A DNA stretch of 64,000 nucleotides. Source: Candidatus Eiseniibacteriota bacterium (GTDB taxonomy: Bacteria > Eisenbacteria > RBG-16-71-46 > CAIMUX01). A program made the translations under genes and the position numbers. Each line of letters begins with the position of its first letter. Position 1 is the stretch's first letter. The stretch is taken from assembly GCA_016712505.1 (NCBI GenBank), contig JADJQY010000005.1, positions 62,001-126,000 of the forward strand, written 5' to 3'. The notes under the pieces were generated by a model, which worked only from the letters and a program-made list of their open reading frames with translations, did no database searches and had not been told where the DNA came from. Positions 42,390 to 51,298 of this stretch are shown piece by piece.

Positions 42390-43925
42390 CTAGCGGCCGT
42401 ACCCCTCGAGCAGATCGAGGAGCAGGCGCACGCCGTAGCCGGAGGGGCCTTTCGGCAGATGGGGACGATCGCGGTCCCACCACGCCGTGCCCGCGATGTC
42501 GACGTGGGCCCAGGGCACGTCGTCGACGAACTGGGCCAGGAACGCGCCCCCCGCGATGGTGCCACCCCCGGCGTTGCCATCGGCGATGTTCTTGAGGTCG
42601 GCGCAGTCGCTCTTGATGTGCTCGGGGTAATCCTCCCAGAGCGGCAGGCGCCAGCTCTTGTCCCCGCTCGTCTCGGAGGCCTGGGCGATCCGCGCCGCCA
42701 GCCCGTCGTTGTTGCTGAGGATCGCCGCACCGTAGTGTCCCAGCGCGATCACCACCGCTCCGGTCAGGGTGGCGAAATCGAGCATCGCGGTCGGCTTGTA
42801 GGTACGCGCCACCCAGGTCAAGGCATCGGCGAGCACCAGGCGCCCCTCGGCGTCGGTGTTCTGAACCTCGATCGTCTTTCCGGAGTAGCTCGTGAAAACG
42901 TCGCCCGGCTTGGTCGCCCGTCCGCCCGGCATGTTCTCGGTCGCCGGGATCGCCGCTACCACGTTGACCGGGACGGCGAGCCCCTTCAGCGCCTTCATCG
43001 TGCCGAGCACCGCGGCGGCGCCGCACATGTCGAACTTCATCTCGTGCATCGCCGCGGCCGGCTTGATCGAGATTCCGCCCGAGTCGAAGGTGATCCCCTT
43101 GCCGATCAGCCCGATCAGCGGAGCGTCCTTCCGGCCGCAGTCGTACTCGAGGACGATGAACTGCGGCGGCTCAGCCGAACCCTGGGCGACGGAGAGGAAC
43201 GAGCCGAACCCTTCCTTCTCGCACGCTTCGCGGTCGAGGATCCGCACCTTGAGCCCATCCTGCTTCGCCAGGTCGCGCGCCTTGTCGGCCAGCTGCGTGG
43301 GGGTGAGATGGTTGGCCGGGGTGTTACCGAGGTCGCGGACGAAGTTCACCGCCTCTCCCCGCACCCGTCCGCGCTCCAACGCGCGCCCGAGGGAGGCAGC
43401 ATCTCCTCCGGCACAGACGAAGGTCAGGTTGCCGGCGGTCTTGAACTTCTCCAGGTCGACCGTCTTCCAGCCGGTGTACTGGTACGCGCCGAGGAGGGCG
43501 GCCTCGGCCGCCAGCTCGACCTCGGCGGCCAGCTCGGCCTCGGAAGAGCGATCGGAGCCCTGGACCAGCGGCAGCACCAGCCGGGTCTCGTTCACCGCCA
43601 GATCTCGCGCCCGGCGGGCCGCGGTGGCGATCGCCGCCCGTGCCCGCTCCCGGGTCCAGGCCTTGGCCTCACCCGTCCCGATCAAGAGAACGCGGGCATA
43701 GTTCTCACTCGCCCCGTAGACCATCGCGGCCTCACCGCACTCCCCCTTGAAGTCACCCGAACCGAGCAGGGCGGCCACCGGGCCCTTGCCTCCCCCGAGC
43801 ACCCCCGAATAGGCCGCGGGAAGCGCGCGGCTCCCCGCGGGAAGCGCGATCACCAGGAGATCAGCCCGATCCTTTTCCACCGGGATCACCGAGACCCCGA
43901 GTTGACGAATGTTGCTCGCTGCCAT
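42390..43925 (-). CDS. pepA: Leucyl aminopeptidase (cytosol aminopeptidase, M17)
   Basis: A manganese/zinc aminopeptidase of 511 residues. ATG 43925 begins MAASNIRQLGVSVIPVEKDR; the earlier in-frame region is poor. The M17 motifs are LIGKGITFDSGGISIKP, the KFDMCGAAAVLGTM helix and the signature NTDAEGRLVLADAL. The PVNVVAAIPATENMPGG region also fits. The hexamer acts in peptide turnover. The gene is followed by the LON-domain gene after six bases. Confidence 0.95.
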   Translation of the reverse strand: MAASNIRQLGVSVIPVEKDRADLLVIALPAGSRALPAAYSGVLGGGKGPVAALLGSGDFKGECGEAAMVYGASENYARVLLIGTGEAKAWTRERARAAIATAARRARDLAVNETRLVLPLVQGSDRSSEAELAAEVELAAEAALLGAYQYTGWKTVDLEKFKTAGNLTFVCAGGDAASLGRALERGRVRGEAVNFVRDLGNTPANHLTPTQLADKARDLAKQDGLKVRILDREACEKEGFGSFLSVAQGSAEPPQFIVLEYDCGRKDAPLIGLIGKGITFDSGGISIKPAAAMHEMKFDMCGAAAVLGTMKALKGLAVPVNVVAAIPATENMPGGRATKPGDVFTSYSGKTIEVQNTDAEGRLVLADALTWVARTYKPTAMLDFATLTGAVVIALGHYGAAILSNNDGLAARIAQASETSGDKSWRLPLWEDYPEHIKSDCADLKNIADGNAGGGTIAGGAFLAQFVDDVPWAHVDIAGTAWWDRDRPHLPKGPSGYGVRLLLDLLEGYGR

Positions 43926-43977
43926 CAGTCGTTCCTTTCCGTCCCGCGCCCGACCACTCCAGGGGCGGAGAGTTTCA

Positions 43978-45987
43978 CTAGAGACCGGCCCTGCCCGAAG
44001 GTGCCGGCGGACTCGAGCGCGCGCCATCCCGCGGCGAATCGGCTCCGGCGGCGGTCGGGTTAGGCCCGTGAGTTGCTATCCGCTGGGAGATTCGCTCCGC
44101 GATCTGCGGCGCACTGAGTCCGCACAGTTCGAGCAGTTTCTTTCGCGGTCCATGTTCGACGAACTCGTCCGGGAGGCCGATGCGCAGCAGCTCGACCGCG
44201 GAACGGAGTCCGTGCTCCTCCAACCAGACATCGATCTGCGAGCCGAATCCGCCTCGCAGCACATTTTCCTCGAGCGTCACCAAGAGCCTGCTCTGGCGCG
44301 CCGCGACTTCCAGGATCCGGGCGTCGAGCGGCCGCACGAAGCGGGCGTTGATCACCCCGCAGTTGATCCCGCGGCGAGACAGGATCTGCGCTGCCTCCTC
44401 CGCCGGGGCGACCATCGACCCGACGGCAAGCAGCGTCACCTCGGCCGGGGCAGACAAGATCTCCCAGCTCCCCACCGCAATCGGCGGAGCGTTCTCCGGG
44501 AACTCCGACTCCGGCACCGTGTCGCGCGGATACCGGACCGCGAACGGCCCGCCGTCCCAGGTCACGGCCGACTGCAACAGTCCGTAGAGCTCGGTCGCGT
44601 TGCGCGGCGCCGCGACCACCATTCCCGGGATGCAGCCGAGGTAGCTCAGGTCGAGCGTCCCGTGATGGGTCGGTCCGTCCTCCCCGACCAGTCCGGCCCG
44701 GTCGAGGGCGAAGACCACCGGCAGATGCTGGAGCGCCACGTCATGCACGATCTGATCGTAGGCCCGCTGGAGGAAGGTCGAATAGATCGCCGCGACCGGG
44801 CGCATCCCCTCGGTGGCCAGGCCGGCTGCAAACGTGATGCCGTGTGCCTCGGCGATCCCGACGTCGCAGAAGCGATCGGGGAACTCCGCGGCGTAGCGCA
44901 TCAATCCGGTTCCATCGGCCATCGCGGCGGTGATCGCCACCACCTTGGGGTCCTTCCGGGCCAGCCGGACCATCGAATCGGCAAACACCTCGGTGTACGA
45001 CGGGCGCGGCTTCTCCTCCACCTTTCCCGCCGGGACCTTCACGCTTCCGGGCATCGGCTTGACGCCGTGGTACTTCTGCGGATCGATCTCCGCCATCTGG
45101 TACCCCTTGCCCTTCTTGGTCAGCACGTGGACCAGGATCGGCCCGTCCATCTCCCGCACCTTCTCCAGGACGGAGATCAGCTCGCGGATGTCGTGCCCAT
45201 CGATCGGGCCGAGGTAGCGGAAACCGAGATCTTCGAACAGCATCCCGGGGGTGAGCAGGGTCTTGAGACTCTCCTCGACCTTCCGCACCACGTTCCGGAC
45301 CGCATCGGTCTTCGGGAGCTTCTCGGTCAGGCCCCAGATGTCGCTCTTGGCCCGGTTGAAGAGCGGATGGCTGATGATCCGGGTCAGGTAGTTCGAGATT
45401 GCACCGACGTTGGGCGAAATCGACATCGCATTGTCGTTCAGGATCACGATCACATCGCGGCCGGAGGCGCCGGCGTTGTTCAGCCCCTCGTAGGCCAGGC
45501 CGCCGGTCATCCCGCCGTCCCCCACCACCGCAACCACCCGATGCGTCTGTCCTTTCAGGTCGCGGGCCGCGGCCATGCCGAGCGCGGCCGAGATCGCGGT
45601 CGAGGCGTGACCGGCGCCGAAGGTGTCGTACGCGCTCTCGTTCCGCTTCAGGAATCCGCTGATCCCCTGGTACTGCTTGATGGTCCGGAGCTGGTCGCGT
45701 CTCCCGGTCAGCACCTTGTGCACATAGGCCTGGTGGCCGACATCCCAGACGATCTTGTCGTTCGGAGTATCGAAGAGGTAATGGAGCACCACGGTCAGTT
45801 CCACCACCCCGAGACTGGGGGCAAGGTGGCCGCCGATCCGGGTGATCGTCTCCCAGATATAGGTGCGGAGTTCCTGACAGACCTCGGGAAGCTGGTCGAT
45901 CGGGAGGGTTCGTAGGTCGGGCGGTCCGTCGATGGCGGCGAGGAGCGGTCCGGGCGATGGGAAGCCGGATCCTGCGTTCGAGTCCAC
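43978..45987 (-). CDS. dxs: 1-deoxy-D-xylulose-5-phosphate synthase
   Basis: First enzyme of the MEP isoprenoid pathway; condenses pyruvate and glyceraldehyde-3-phosphate with thiamine diphosphate. The ThDP-binding motif GDGGMTGGLAYEGLNNAG, the NDNAMSISPNVGAISNYL segment and the DHGHAS-like GAGHASTAISAALG are present. The phosphorylase part follows with YQGISGFLKRNESAYDTFG and GLVGEDGPTHHGTLDLSYL. GTG 45987 is the chosen start (about 669 residues); upstream sequence is poor. A Pro/Ala-rich tail after the last domain is longer than usual. It is divergent from nth. Confidence 0.95.
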   Translation of the reverse strand: MDSNAGSGFPSPGPLLAAIDGPPDLRTLPIDQLPEVCQELRTYIWETITRIGGHLAPSLGVVELTVVLHYLFDTPNDKIVWDVGHQAYVHKVLTGRRDQLRTIKQYQGISGFLKRNESAYDTFGAGHASTAISAALGMAAARDLKGQTHRVVAVVGDGGMTGGLAYEGLNNAGASGRDVIVILNDNAMSISPNVGAISNYLTRIISHPLFNRAKSDIWGLTEKLPKTDAVRNVVRKVEESLKTLLTPGMLFEDLGFRYLGPIDGHDIRELISVLEKVREMDGPILVHVLTKKGKGYQMAEIDPQKYHGVKPMPGSVKVPAGKVEEKPRPSYTEVFADSMVRLARKDPKVVAITAAMADGTGLMRYAAEFPDRFCDVGIAEAHGITFAAGLATEGMRPVAAIYSTFLQRAYDQIVHDVALQHLPVVFALDRAGLVGEDGPTHHGTLDLSYLGCIPGMVVAAPRNATELYGLLQSAVTWDGGPFAVRYPRDTVPESEFPENAPPIAVGSWEILSAPAEVTLLAVGSMVAPAEEAAQILSRRGINCGVINARFVRPLDARILEVAARQSRLLVTLEENVLRGGFGSQIDVWLEEHGLRSAVELLRIGLPDEFVEHGPRKKLLELCGLSAPQIAERISQRIATHGPNPTAAGADSPRDGARSSPPAPSGRAGL

Positions 45988-46231
45988 GCTTGGGTGATCT
46001 CCTGGTGGTGAAGCCCGTTCGTCCGGGGGCTCTCCGGCGCGACCCCCGATCGCACCGGAATCGGGTGCGATGGAACAAGGTCGCGTGGATCGTCGGCGCA
46101 AAGCCGTTCGGCCGGTCCCGGGTGGGACGGAGCCCCCGAACTTCGTGCTAACGTGCGAATCTACGAGGCTCAGGAAGGGGTGTCAAGGCGGCCGGGCCGT
46201 TCCCCGGGCCCTATCCATGGAGGAGGATTCG

Positions 46232-46960
46232 TTGACCGATCAATCCCCGAAGACCCGGACTCAGCGGGCCGTGGAGGGGCCCGAGGCGCGCAAACGGCGA
46301 GCGGGGCGGATCCTCGCCGGCCTGCTCGAAACCTACCCGGACGCCCATTGCGAGCTCGACTTCTCCTCGCCGCTCGAGCTGTATGTCGCCACCGTGCTCT
46401 CGGCCCAGTGTACCGACGCGCGGGTCAATCAGGTCACGCCGGCCCTCTTCGCCCGCTGCCGGACGGCGGAGGACTATCTGGCCCTCGGGCAGGAGGAGCT
46501 GGAGACGCTGATCCGCTCGACCGGCTTCTACCGGAACAAGGCAAGGAACATCCTCGGCGGCTGCGCGGCGATCGTCGAGCGGTTCGGCGGGGTGGTTCCG
46601 CGCACCCTCGAGGAGCTGGTCACCATCCCGGGCTGCGGGCGGAAGACGGCGAACGTGATCCTGGGAAACGCCTTCGACACTCCGGGGATCACGGTCGACA
46701 CCCACGTGCAGCGCCTGAGCCACCGCTTCGCGCTGACCGCGGAGACCGATCCGGTCAAGATCGAGTTTGCACTGATGGAGCTGTTTCCGGCAGCGGAGTG
46801 GACGCGGCTCTCGCACGCGATGATCTGGCATGGTCGACGTACCTGCGAGGCCCCGAAGCCGAGGTGTGGGGACTGTTCGCTGCGCGCGGAGTGTGTGTAT
46901 GTGAGGGAACAGGAGAAGACGGCGGGGAGTTCCGGGCAAAAGCGAAAGCCCAGGAGTTAA
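46232..46960 (+). CDS. nth: Endonuclease III (DNA glycosylase/AP lyase)
   Basis: Excises oxidised pyrimidines. TTG 46232 is preceded by GGAGGAGG and gives 242 residues. The helix-hairpin-helix is TIPGCGRKTANVILGNAFDT, with the catalytic Lys in GRKTAN and the Asp in ITVDTHVQRL. The 4Fe-4S loop is C-x6-C-x2-C-x5-C in CEAPKPRCGDCSLRAEC. An ATG at 46217 is possible but lies upstream of the strong Shine-Dalgarno. The last 25 residues are basic and non-conserved. Confidence 0.95.
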   Translation: MTDQSPKTRTQRAVEGPEARKRRAGRILAGLLETYPDAHCELDFSSPLELYVATVLSAQCTDARVNQVTPALFARCRTAEDYLALGQEELETLIRSTGFYRNKARNILGGCAAIVERFGGVVPRTLEELVTIPGCGRKTANVILGNAFDTPGITVDTHVQRLSHRFALTAETDPVKIEFALMELFPAAEWTRLSHAMIWHGRRTCEAPKPRCGDCSLRAECVYVREQEKTAGSSGQKRKPRS

Positions 46961-47067
46961 GGGGGCAAGTTCGGCGGGAGAAGCGGAGCGACCAGGCGGA
47001 GGGATCGGGGAAGACCACACGGCCTGGTCGGCTCGGGCTTCGGAGCGGGATGGGACACGGGAAGGCA

Positions 47068-47092
47068 GCGGCGCGCGCTAGGCGCGCGCCGC
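47068..47092. repeat. GC-perfect palindrome behind the first TonB gene
   Basis: An 11-bp perfect inverted repeat GCGGCGCGCGC/GCGCGCGCCGC with a three-base loop starts two bases after the TonB stop. It may act as a transcript-stabilising or terminating hairpin, although no U tract follows. Confidence 0.7.
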
Positions 47093-47094
47093 GG

Positions 47095-47844
47095 TTAGTG
47101 CAACGCAAACTGGATCGGGATCTGGACCCAGACGGCCACGGGGCGGTGCTGCTGGGTCGCCGGACGCCACTGCGAGCGTCGGGCAGCGTCGATCGCCACG
47201 GGGTCGAGCATCGGGTGCCCTTCGAGAACCCGGACGTCACGCACCCGACCGTCCTTCCCCACCAGCACCTGGAGCACCACCTTTGCCTCCACCTCGGCCG
47301 CGCGCGCGAGATCGGGATAGGCCGGAGCGGAGAAGCGGATCAGTTCCGGGGGGCTGTCGTAAGGCACGAAGGTGTTCGGCAGCGGACCGTGCTCGATGTC
47401 GATCGGCAGGGCACCGCTCGGGCCTTCGGCCCCCGCCCCGTCCGAGTCGCCTGCGCTCAGGCCCAGGTCCCCGATGCCGGTCGGCAGATCGGCGGGCGCC
47501 AGGCTGGCCAGATCGGCGAGGTCGACCGCGAAGTCGGGCACGGGAATCGGGATGAAGCGGTCTGCCTTGGGGGTCAGCCCGCCATACAACGGACCGTCGG
47601 GCACGACCACGTAGTCCTGTCGCTGGATCACGGTGATGTCGACGGCGCCCGTTTGCTCTTCCGACACCGGCGCGACCGGAGCCTCAGGCACGCGATGGGT
47701 CTGCCAGAGTCCGAGGAGTACGAGGTGACAGAAGATCGCGGACGCGGCGGCAAAGCTGGTGCGCCGGCTTGACTCTCGGGCCAGGGGATGACGCTCTCCG
47801 GTCAGGGGCAGGACGGGGGCTTGATCGAGTCGGAAGGGTGCCAT
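47095..47844 (-). CDS. TonB-family energy transducer (copy 1)
   Basis: A 249-residue TonB homolog. The N-terminal part has a hydrophobic anchor TSFAAASAIFCHLVLLGLWQ near residues 30-50. A Pro/Asp-rich spacer follows, and the C-terminal TonB_C domain has APAYPDLARAAEVEAKVVLQ, VGKDGRVRDVRVLEGHPMLD and HRPVAVWVQIPIQFALH. It sits behind the second TonB gene, separated by a terminator, so it is probably transcribed on its own. The C-terminal DNA is very close to that of the neighbouring TonB gene, a sign of tandem duplication. Confidence 0.85.
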   Translation of the reverse strand: MAPFRLDQAPVLPLTGERHPLARESSRRTSFAAASAIFCHLVLLGLWQTHRVPEAPVAPVSEEQTGAVDITVIQRQDYVVVPDGPLYGGLTPKADRFIPIPVPDFAVDLADLASLAPADLPTGIGDLGLSAGDSDGAGAEGPSGALPIDIEHGPLPNTFVPYDSPPELIRFSAPAYPDLARAAEVEAKVVLQVLVGKDGRVRDVRVLEGHPMLDPVAIDAARRSQWRPATQQHRPVAVWVQIPIQFALH

Positions 47845-48073
47845 GCGAGGCCTCACTTTCTCGGCTGGGATTCCAGGTGATGGTCGGTGCGACCGCGGGC
47901 CATCCGGATGAACGGCGCGCGCGGAGCGCCCTCAGATGGGCGCGGGTCCGATCGTGACCAACTCCTCTTACCCCGGCGAAACGAGGGGACTGCCTCCTGG
48001 GGAGAGCGTAGGAGGCGCGAAGCGGCGGGCGCAAGGTCGGAACGATGGAGAGGGGACGATTCGCGGAGCGGCG

Positions 48074-48107
48074 AAAAGACGAGGCCCCTGCTTTGGTGCA
48101 GGGGCCT
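48074..48107 (-). terminator. Rho-independent terminator of the TonB/ExbBD operon
   Basis: On the minus strand the stem AGGCCCCTGC/GCAGGGGCCT (10 bp, loop of six) is followed by CGTCTTTT. It lies about 60 bases after the second TonB gene and ends the nine-gene operon from 56 kb. Confidence 0.82.
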
Positions 48108-48140
48108 GAGGTTCGGGGGGCTAGAAACGGAGGGAATGCG

Positions 48141-48163
48141 GTCGCGCGCGTGCCGCGCGCGAC
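48141..48163. repeat. Perfect palindrome behind the second TonB gene
   Basis: GTCGCGCGCG and CGCGCGCGAC form a perfect 10-bp inverted repeat around TGC, two bases after the TonB stop. It mirrors the palindrome behind the other TonB gene but in a different sequence. Confidence 0.75.
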
Positions 48164-48165
48164 GG

Positions 48166-48972
48166 TTAATTCAAACTAAACCGCATCGGGATCTGGACCC
48201 AGACGGCGACGGGGCGGTGCTGCTGAAGGGCGGGCTTGAAGGTCGCCTTCTTGGCCGCGGCGACCGCAGCGTCGTTCAGCATCGGATGGCCTTCGGTGAC
48301 GATCGCGTCGGCGACCTTGCCGTCCTTGCCGACCAGGCAACGGAGCAGCACGGTTCCCTCGACCTCGGCCTGACGGGCCATGTCGGGATAGACCGGCGCG
48401 GGGATCTGGATCAGGACCGGCATCTCCTCGACCGCCACGAACTCGTCGGGCGAAGGGTTCCGATCGGTTTCGAGGTCGACCACGATCGAGTCGCCCCCTG
48501 CCCCACCCAGGTCGTCCATGCTGATCGGCGCGAGCGCCTCCGACATCTGCTCCTGGGTCGCGATGGTGGTGTTCTGGGCCATGAAGTCCGGGACCGGCTC
48601 CGGAACACCGATCGACGGCGGCGCCACCTGCTGGGCCAGGTTCACCTGGGGAGCCGAGGGCTTCGCGATCGAGGGGGGCACGCCCAGTTCGGTGTACCGC
48701 ACGATCCGAACTTCGGTCGGCCCTTCGGCCGGCTTCTCCCGGTGGGAAATGTAGTACCAGGTCCCGAAACCGATGATGAAACTGGCCAGAGCGATTCCGT
48801 TCGACCACCAGAGCCACTTCTTGGTCTCGAGGATGAGCGGGTGCTGTTCGCCGACCAGGGGTAGCGACGCCGCCTTGTCCAGCGCGTACGCCCCCGGATA
48901 TGCTTCACCGCCGGACTCGCGCTCACAGCTCCGCTCATTCTCCGCCTCCGGTAAATCGACCGTCAGGATCAA
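48166..48972 (-). CDS. TonB-family energy transducer (copy 2)
   Basis: A 268-residue TonB-like protein. A transmembrane helix WSNGIALASFIIGFGTWYYI lies at about residues 57-76, after an N-terminal cytosolic part of ~50 residues that is longer than in classical TonB. A Pro/Ala spacer leads to a TonB_C domain with PAPVYPDMARQAEVEGTVLL, VGKDGKVADAIVTEGHPMLN and QQHRPVAVWVQIPMRFSLN. It is the last gene of the operon carrying ExbB and two ExbD genes, and would transmit the proton-motive force to an outer-membrane receptor or complex. Confidence 0.87.
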   Translation of the reverse strand: MILTVDLPEAENERSCERESGGEAYPGAYALDKAASLPLVGEQHPLILETKKWLWWSNGIALASFIIGFGTWYYISHREKPAEGPTEVRIVRYTELGVPPSIAKPSAPQVNLAQQVAPPSIGVPEPVPDFMAQNTTIATQEQMSEALAPISMDDLGGAGGDSIVVDLETDRNPSPDEFVAVEEMPVLIQIPAPVYPDMARQAEVEGTVLLRCLVGKDGKVADAIVTEGHPMLNDAAVAAAKKATFKPALQQHRPVAVWVQIPMRFSLN

Positions 48973-49016
48973 TGCCCAGAATGGTCCGTGAGGAAATCAA
49001 TCCGCATCCGGCCCCG

Positions 49017-49514
49017 TTACTTGTCGGCGACCAGTGCACGATCCACTTCCTCCATCGGAATGAGGCTGAAGCGGCTCATGTCCGCCCCCTCCAGCTCGTC
49101 CATCATGTCGACCATCCGCTCGTAGCGGGCCTTGCGGTCCACCTTGACCAGGATGATCAACTCCGGATTGAGCAACGTCTGCGCCTTCCACAACGGGGCC
49201 ATCTCGGACCACTTGACGTCGGTCAGCGGGCCCTTGGCCATCTTGTAGAAGATCTTGTCGTCCTCGCGGATGAACATCGTCATGACGTTCGACTCCGCGA
49301 CCTCAACCTTGACGTCCTTCTCCGGCATGTTCACTTCCATGGCGAGCGGGCGCCGGAACACCGTGGTCACCATGAAGAAGATCAGGAGCAAGAAGGCGAC
49401 GTCGACCATCGGGGTCATATCGAGGCGCACCCCGACCCGACGCTTCTTGCGGCGTAGGCCTACGCCAGCTTTTCCGTGGGATGATCCCCCACCCCCCATG
49501 TCGAGACCGGCCAT
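49017..49514 (-). CDS. exbD: ExbD/TolR biopolymer transport protein (second copy)
   Basis: A 165-residue ExbD/TolR. After a Gly-rich, basic start (GLRRKKRRVGVRLDMTPMVD) comes one transmembrane helix VAFLLLIFFMVTTVFRRP with the conserved proton-path Asp in MTPMVDVAF. The periplasmic domain includes NPELIILVKVDRKARYERMV and a hydrophilic C-terminus. It lies 50 bases behind the first ExbD. Two ExbD genes allow a mixed stator. Confidence 0.9.
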   Translation of the reverse strand: MAGLDMGGGGSSHGKAGVGLRRKKRRVGVRLDMTPMVDVAFLLLIFFMVTTVFRRPLAMEVNMPEKDVKVEVAESNVMTMFIREDDKIFYKMAKGPLTDVKWSEMAPLWKAQTLLNPELIILVKVDRKARYERMVDMMDELEGADMSRFSLIPMEEVDRALVADK

Positions 49515-49563
49515 GGTCCGATTCCTCCGCTTGGGCTAAGTGAGCCTCGTCAGTACGTCGATC

Positions 49564-50013
49564 CTAGTGAGCCGCCGGGGCCGCAGCGGCGGCCGAGCCC
49601 TTCTGCTTGAGGTCGGTCATCAGGTTGAACCGGAGGGCCTTGCTCTCGGCGAGGGCGTCCATCAGATCGGAGACGGCGCCGAACTCGGTCGTCTTGTCCC
49701 CCTTGACCACCATGACCGCCGCCGGGTTCCGGGCGCGCCAGTTGGAGATTGCCGACACCAGGTCAGACTTCTGCATCTCCTGGGCCTGACCGTCCTCCCC
49801 GCCGATGAACCAGCGTCCCTCCCGGTTCACCGTCAGGATGATCACGCCCGTCTCCGGGACGTGGATCTCCGACGACGACACCGGCAGGGTCACCGCCACT
49901 TCCTCCGGCGGCTTGAACTGGGTGGTCGACATGAAGAAGATCAGGAGGAGGAAAGCGACATCGCACATCGGCGTCATGTCGATGGCGATGCCGACCCGCT
50001 TCCGCTTCGACAT
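49564..50013 (-). CDS. exbD: ExbD/TolR biopolymer transport protein (first copy)
   Basis: A 149-residue ExbD with helix DMTPMCDVAFLLLIFFMSTT and the critical Asp within MCDVAF. The periplasmic part has NPAAVMVVKGDKTTEFGAVS and ends in an Ala-rich tail. It shares one base with the ExbB stop (TAATG), so the ExbB:ExbD ratio is coupled. Confidence 0.9.
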   Translation of the reverse strand: MSKRKRVGIAIDMTPMCDVAFLLLIFFMSTTQFKPPEEVAVTLPVSSSEIHVPETGVIILTVNREGRWFIGGEDGQAQEMQKSDLVSAISNWRARNPAAVMVVKGDKTTEFGAVSDLMDALAESKALRFNLMTDLKQKGSAAAAAPAAH

Positions 50014-50729
50014 TACCGCTCCTTGCGGTGACGCAGGAGTTGCATCACCTCGTAGGTCGTCTCATCCATCGAGTAGTTGTAGGAGTCGACCCGATTGGTG
50101 AAGTAGTTGTACATGATGATCCCGACGATGCCGGTAAACAGCCCGAGCGCCGTATTCCAGAGCGCTTCGGAGATTCCGAGGGCGAGCTTCGAGGCGTCCG
50201 GGGCGCCGGCATTCGACATGGCGCTGAACGACTTGATCATTCCGGTGGTCGTCCCGAGCAGCCCGATCATGGTCGCAACCGATGCGATGGTCGAGAGAGC
50301 GATCAGGTTCCGCTCGAGGAGCGGGCTCTCGAGAGCGTTGGCCTCTTCGATCGCGCGCTTCGTCTCCTCCAACACCTCATCCTTCTCCAGCGCGGAGCCC
50401 TGGAGCGAATTGTAGCGCTCCAGCCCGGCGCCGACCACGTTGGCCAGGCAGCCCCCCTGCTTCTTGCAGATCTCGATCGCGCCCGGAATGTTGCCGGCAT
50501 CGACCTGCTTCTTCATGCCGCGGATGAAGCCGGCCATGTCGCCCCGGCCGCCTGCGCGCCAGAGCACGATCAGTCGCTCGACCACGAAGGTCGTCACCAG
50601 GATGATCAGCGTGATGAGGATCGCGATCAGCGGCCCTCCCGCGCGGATGTGCTCCGGCAACTGAGAATAGATGTAGAACGAAATGGCGAGCGACGCCGCC
50701 AGAATCGGGATGAAGACGTAACTCTTCAC
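50013..50729 (-). CDS. exbB: ExbB/TolQ/MotA proton channel protein
   Basis: A 238-residue channel component. The first helix is VFIPILAASLAISFYIYSQL. The MotA/TolQ domain has IAILITLIILVTTFVVERLI, an ALSTIASVATMIGLLGTTTG segment and GIVGIIMYNYFTNRVDSYNY. With ExbD it forms a proton-driven complex in the inner membrane that powers TonB. Confidence 0.92.
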   Translation of the reverse strand: MKSYVFIPILAASLAISFYIYSQLPEHIRAGGPLIAILITLIILVTTFVVERLIVLWRAGGRGDMAGFIRGMKKQVDAGNIPGAIEICKKQGGCLANVVGAGLERYNSLQGSALEKDEVLEETKRAIEEANALESPLLERNLIALSTIASVATMIGLLGTTTGMIKSFSAMSNAGAPDASKLALGISEALWNTALGLFTGIVGIIMYNYFTNRVDSYNYSMDETTYEVMQLLRHRKER

Positions 50730-50859
50730 CTGTGCCCTCCTCCTGTTTTCCTGTCCCTATCCACCTAGCACAACTCTCTTCGAACCGACCTCAACCTACG
50801 AATCTATCCGAACCGCTCTCTCGGCGCGGCCTGGCTGGGCCGAGGATTCGCGCCCACGT

Positions 50860-51204
50860 CTACGGAGTCGGGTCCCCCTTCACCGCCTCGTCGACGGTGT
50901 CGAAGGTCTCGAACACCAGCGCCAGCTTGGTCACGAGGAACAGATTGTTGATCCGCTTCCCGATCCGCGCCAGCCGCATCCAACCCCCACGATTGCTGCA
51001 ACCGGAGTGGGCCGCCACCAGCGACCCGAGTCCGGTCGAGTTCAGGAAGGAGATCTTCCCCAGATCGACCACCACCTGGGGCGTCCCCTCGGCCATCACC
51101 TCCTGGATCGCGCGCTCCAGCTCCCGCGTCTCCTCGCCGCCCTGAAGATCCTTCTTCGGCGTGAAGATGTGTACGTCTCCGCGCTTCTCACGATCAAACG
51201 TCAT
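50860..51204 (-). CDS. STAS-domain protein (anti-sigma factor antagonist-like)
   Basis: A 114-residue single STAS domain. The phosphorylatable Ser lies in the usual ISFLNSTGLGSLVAAH segment. The core includes PQVVVDLGKISF and INNLFLVTKLALVFETFDTV. It is a possible SpoIIAA-type switch whose kinase and sigma partners are not in this window. It lies between the TPR gene and exbB and could link the complex to stress signalling. Confidence 0.85.
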   Translation of the reverse strand: MTFDREKRGDVHIFTPKKDLQGGEETRELERAIQEVMAEGTPQVVVDLGKISFLNSTGLGSLVAAHSGCSNRGGWMRLARIGKRINNLFLVTKLALVFETFDTVDEAVKGDPTP

Positions 51205-51298
51205 CGTCCCTCCCCTTCACTCCAGGTTCCGCAACGCGGGCAACACGCTTCAGGGCGCCGGCGCTTCCACCGCGCTCTCGCCTCCGGGCCGCGCCGGA

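Larger units (their letters stand above)
47845..48165. other. Intergenic region between the two TonB genes
   Basis: This 321-base gap contains the terminator (48074-48107) and palindrome (48141-48163) listed separately. The rest, 47845-48073, holds the promoter region of the downstream TonB gene, in which I see no consensus promoter. Confidence 0.6.
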
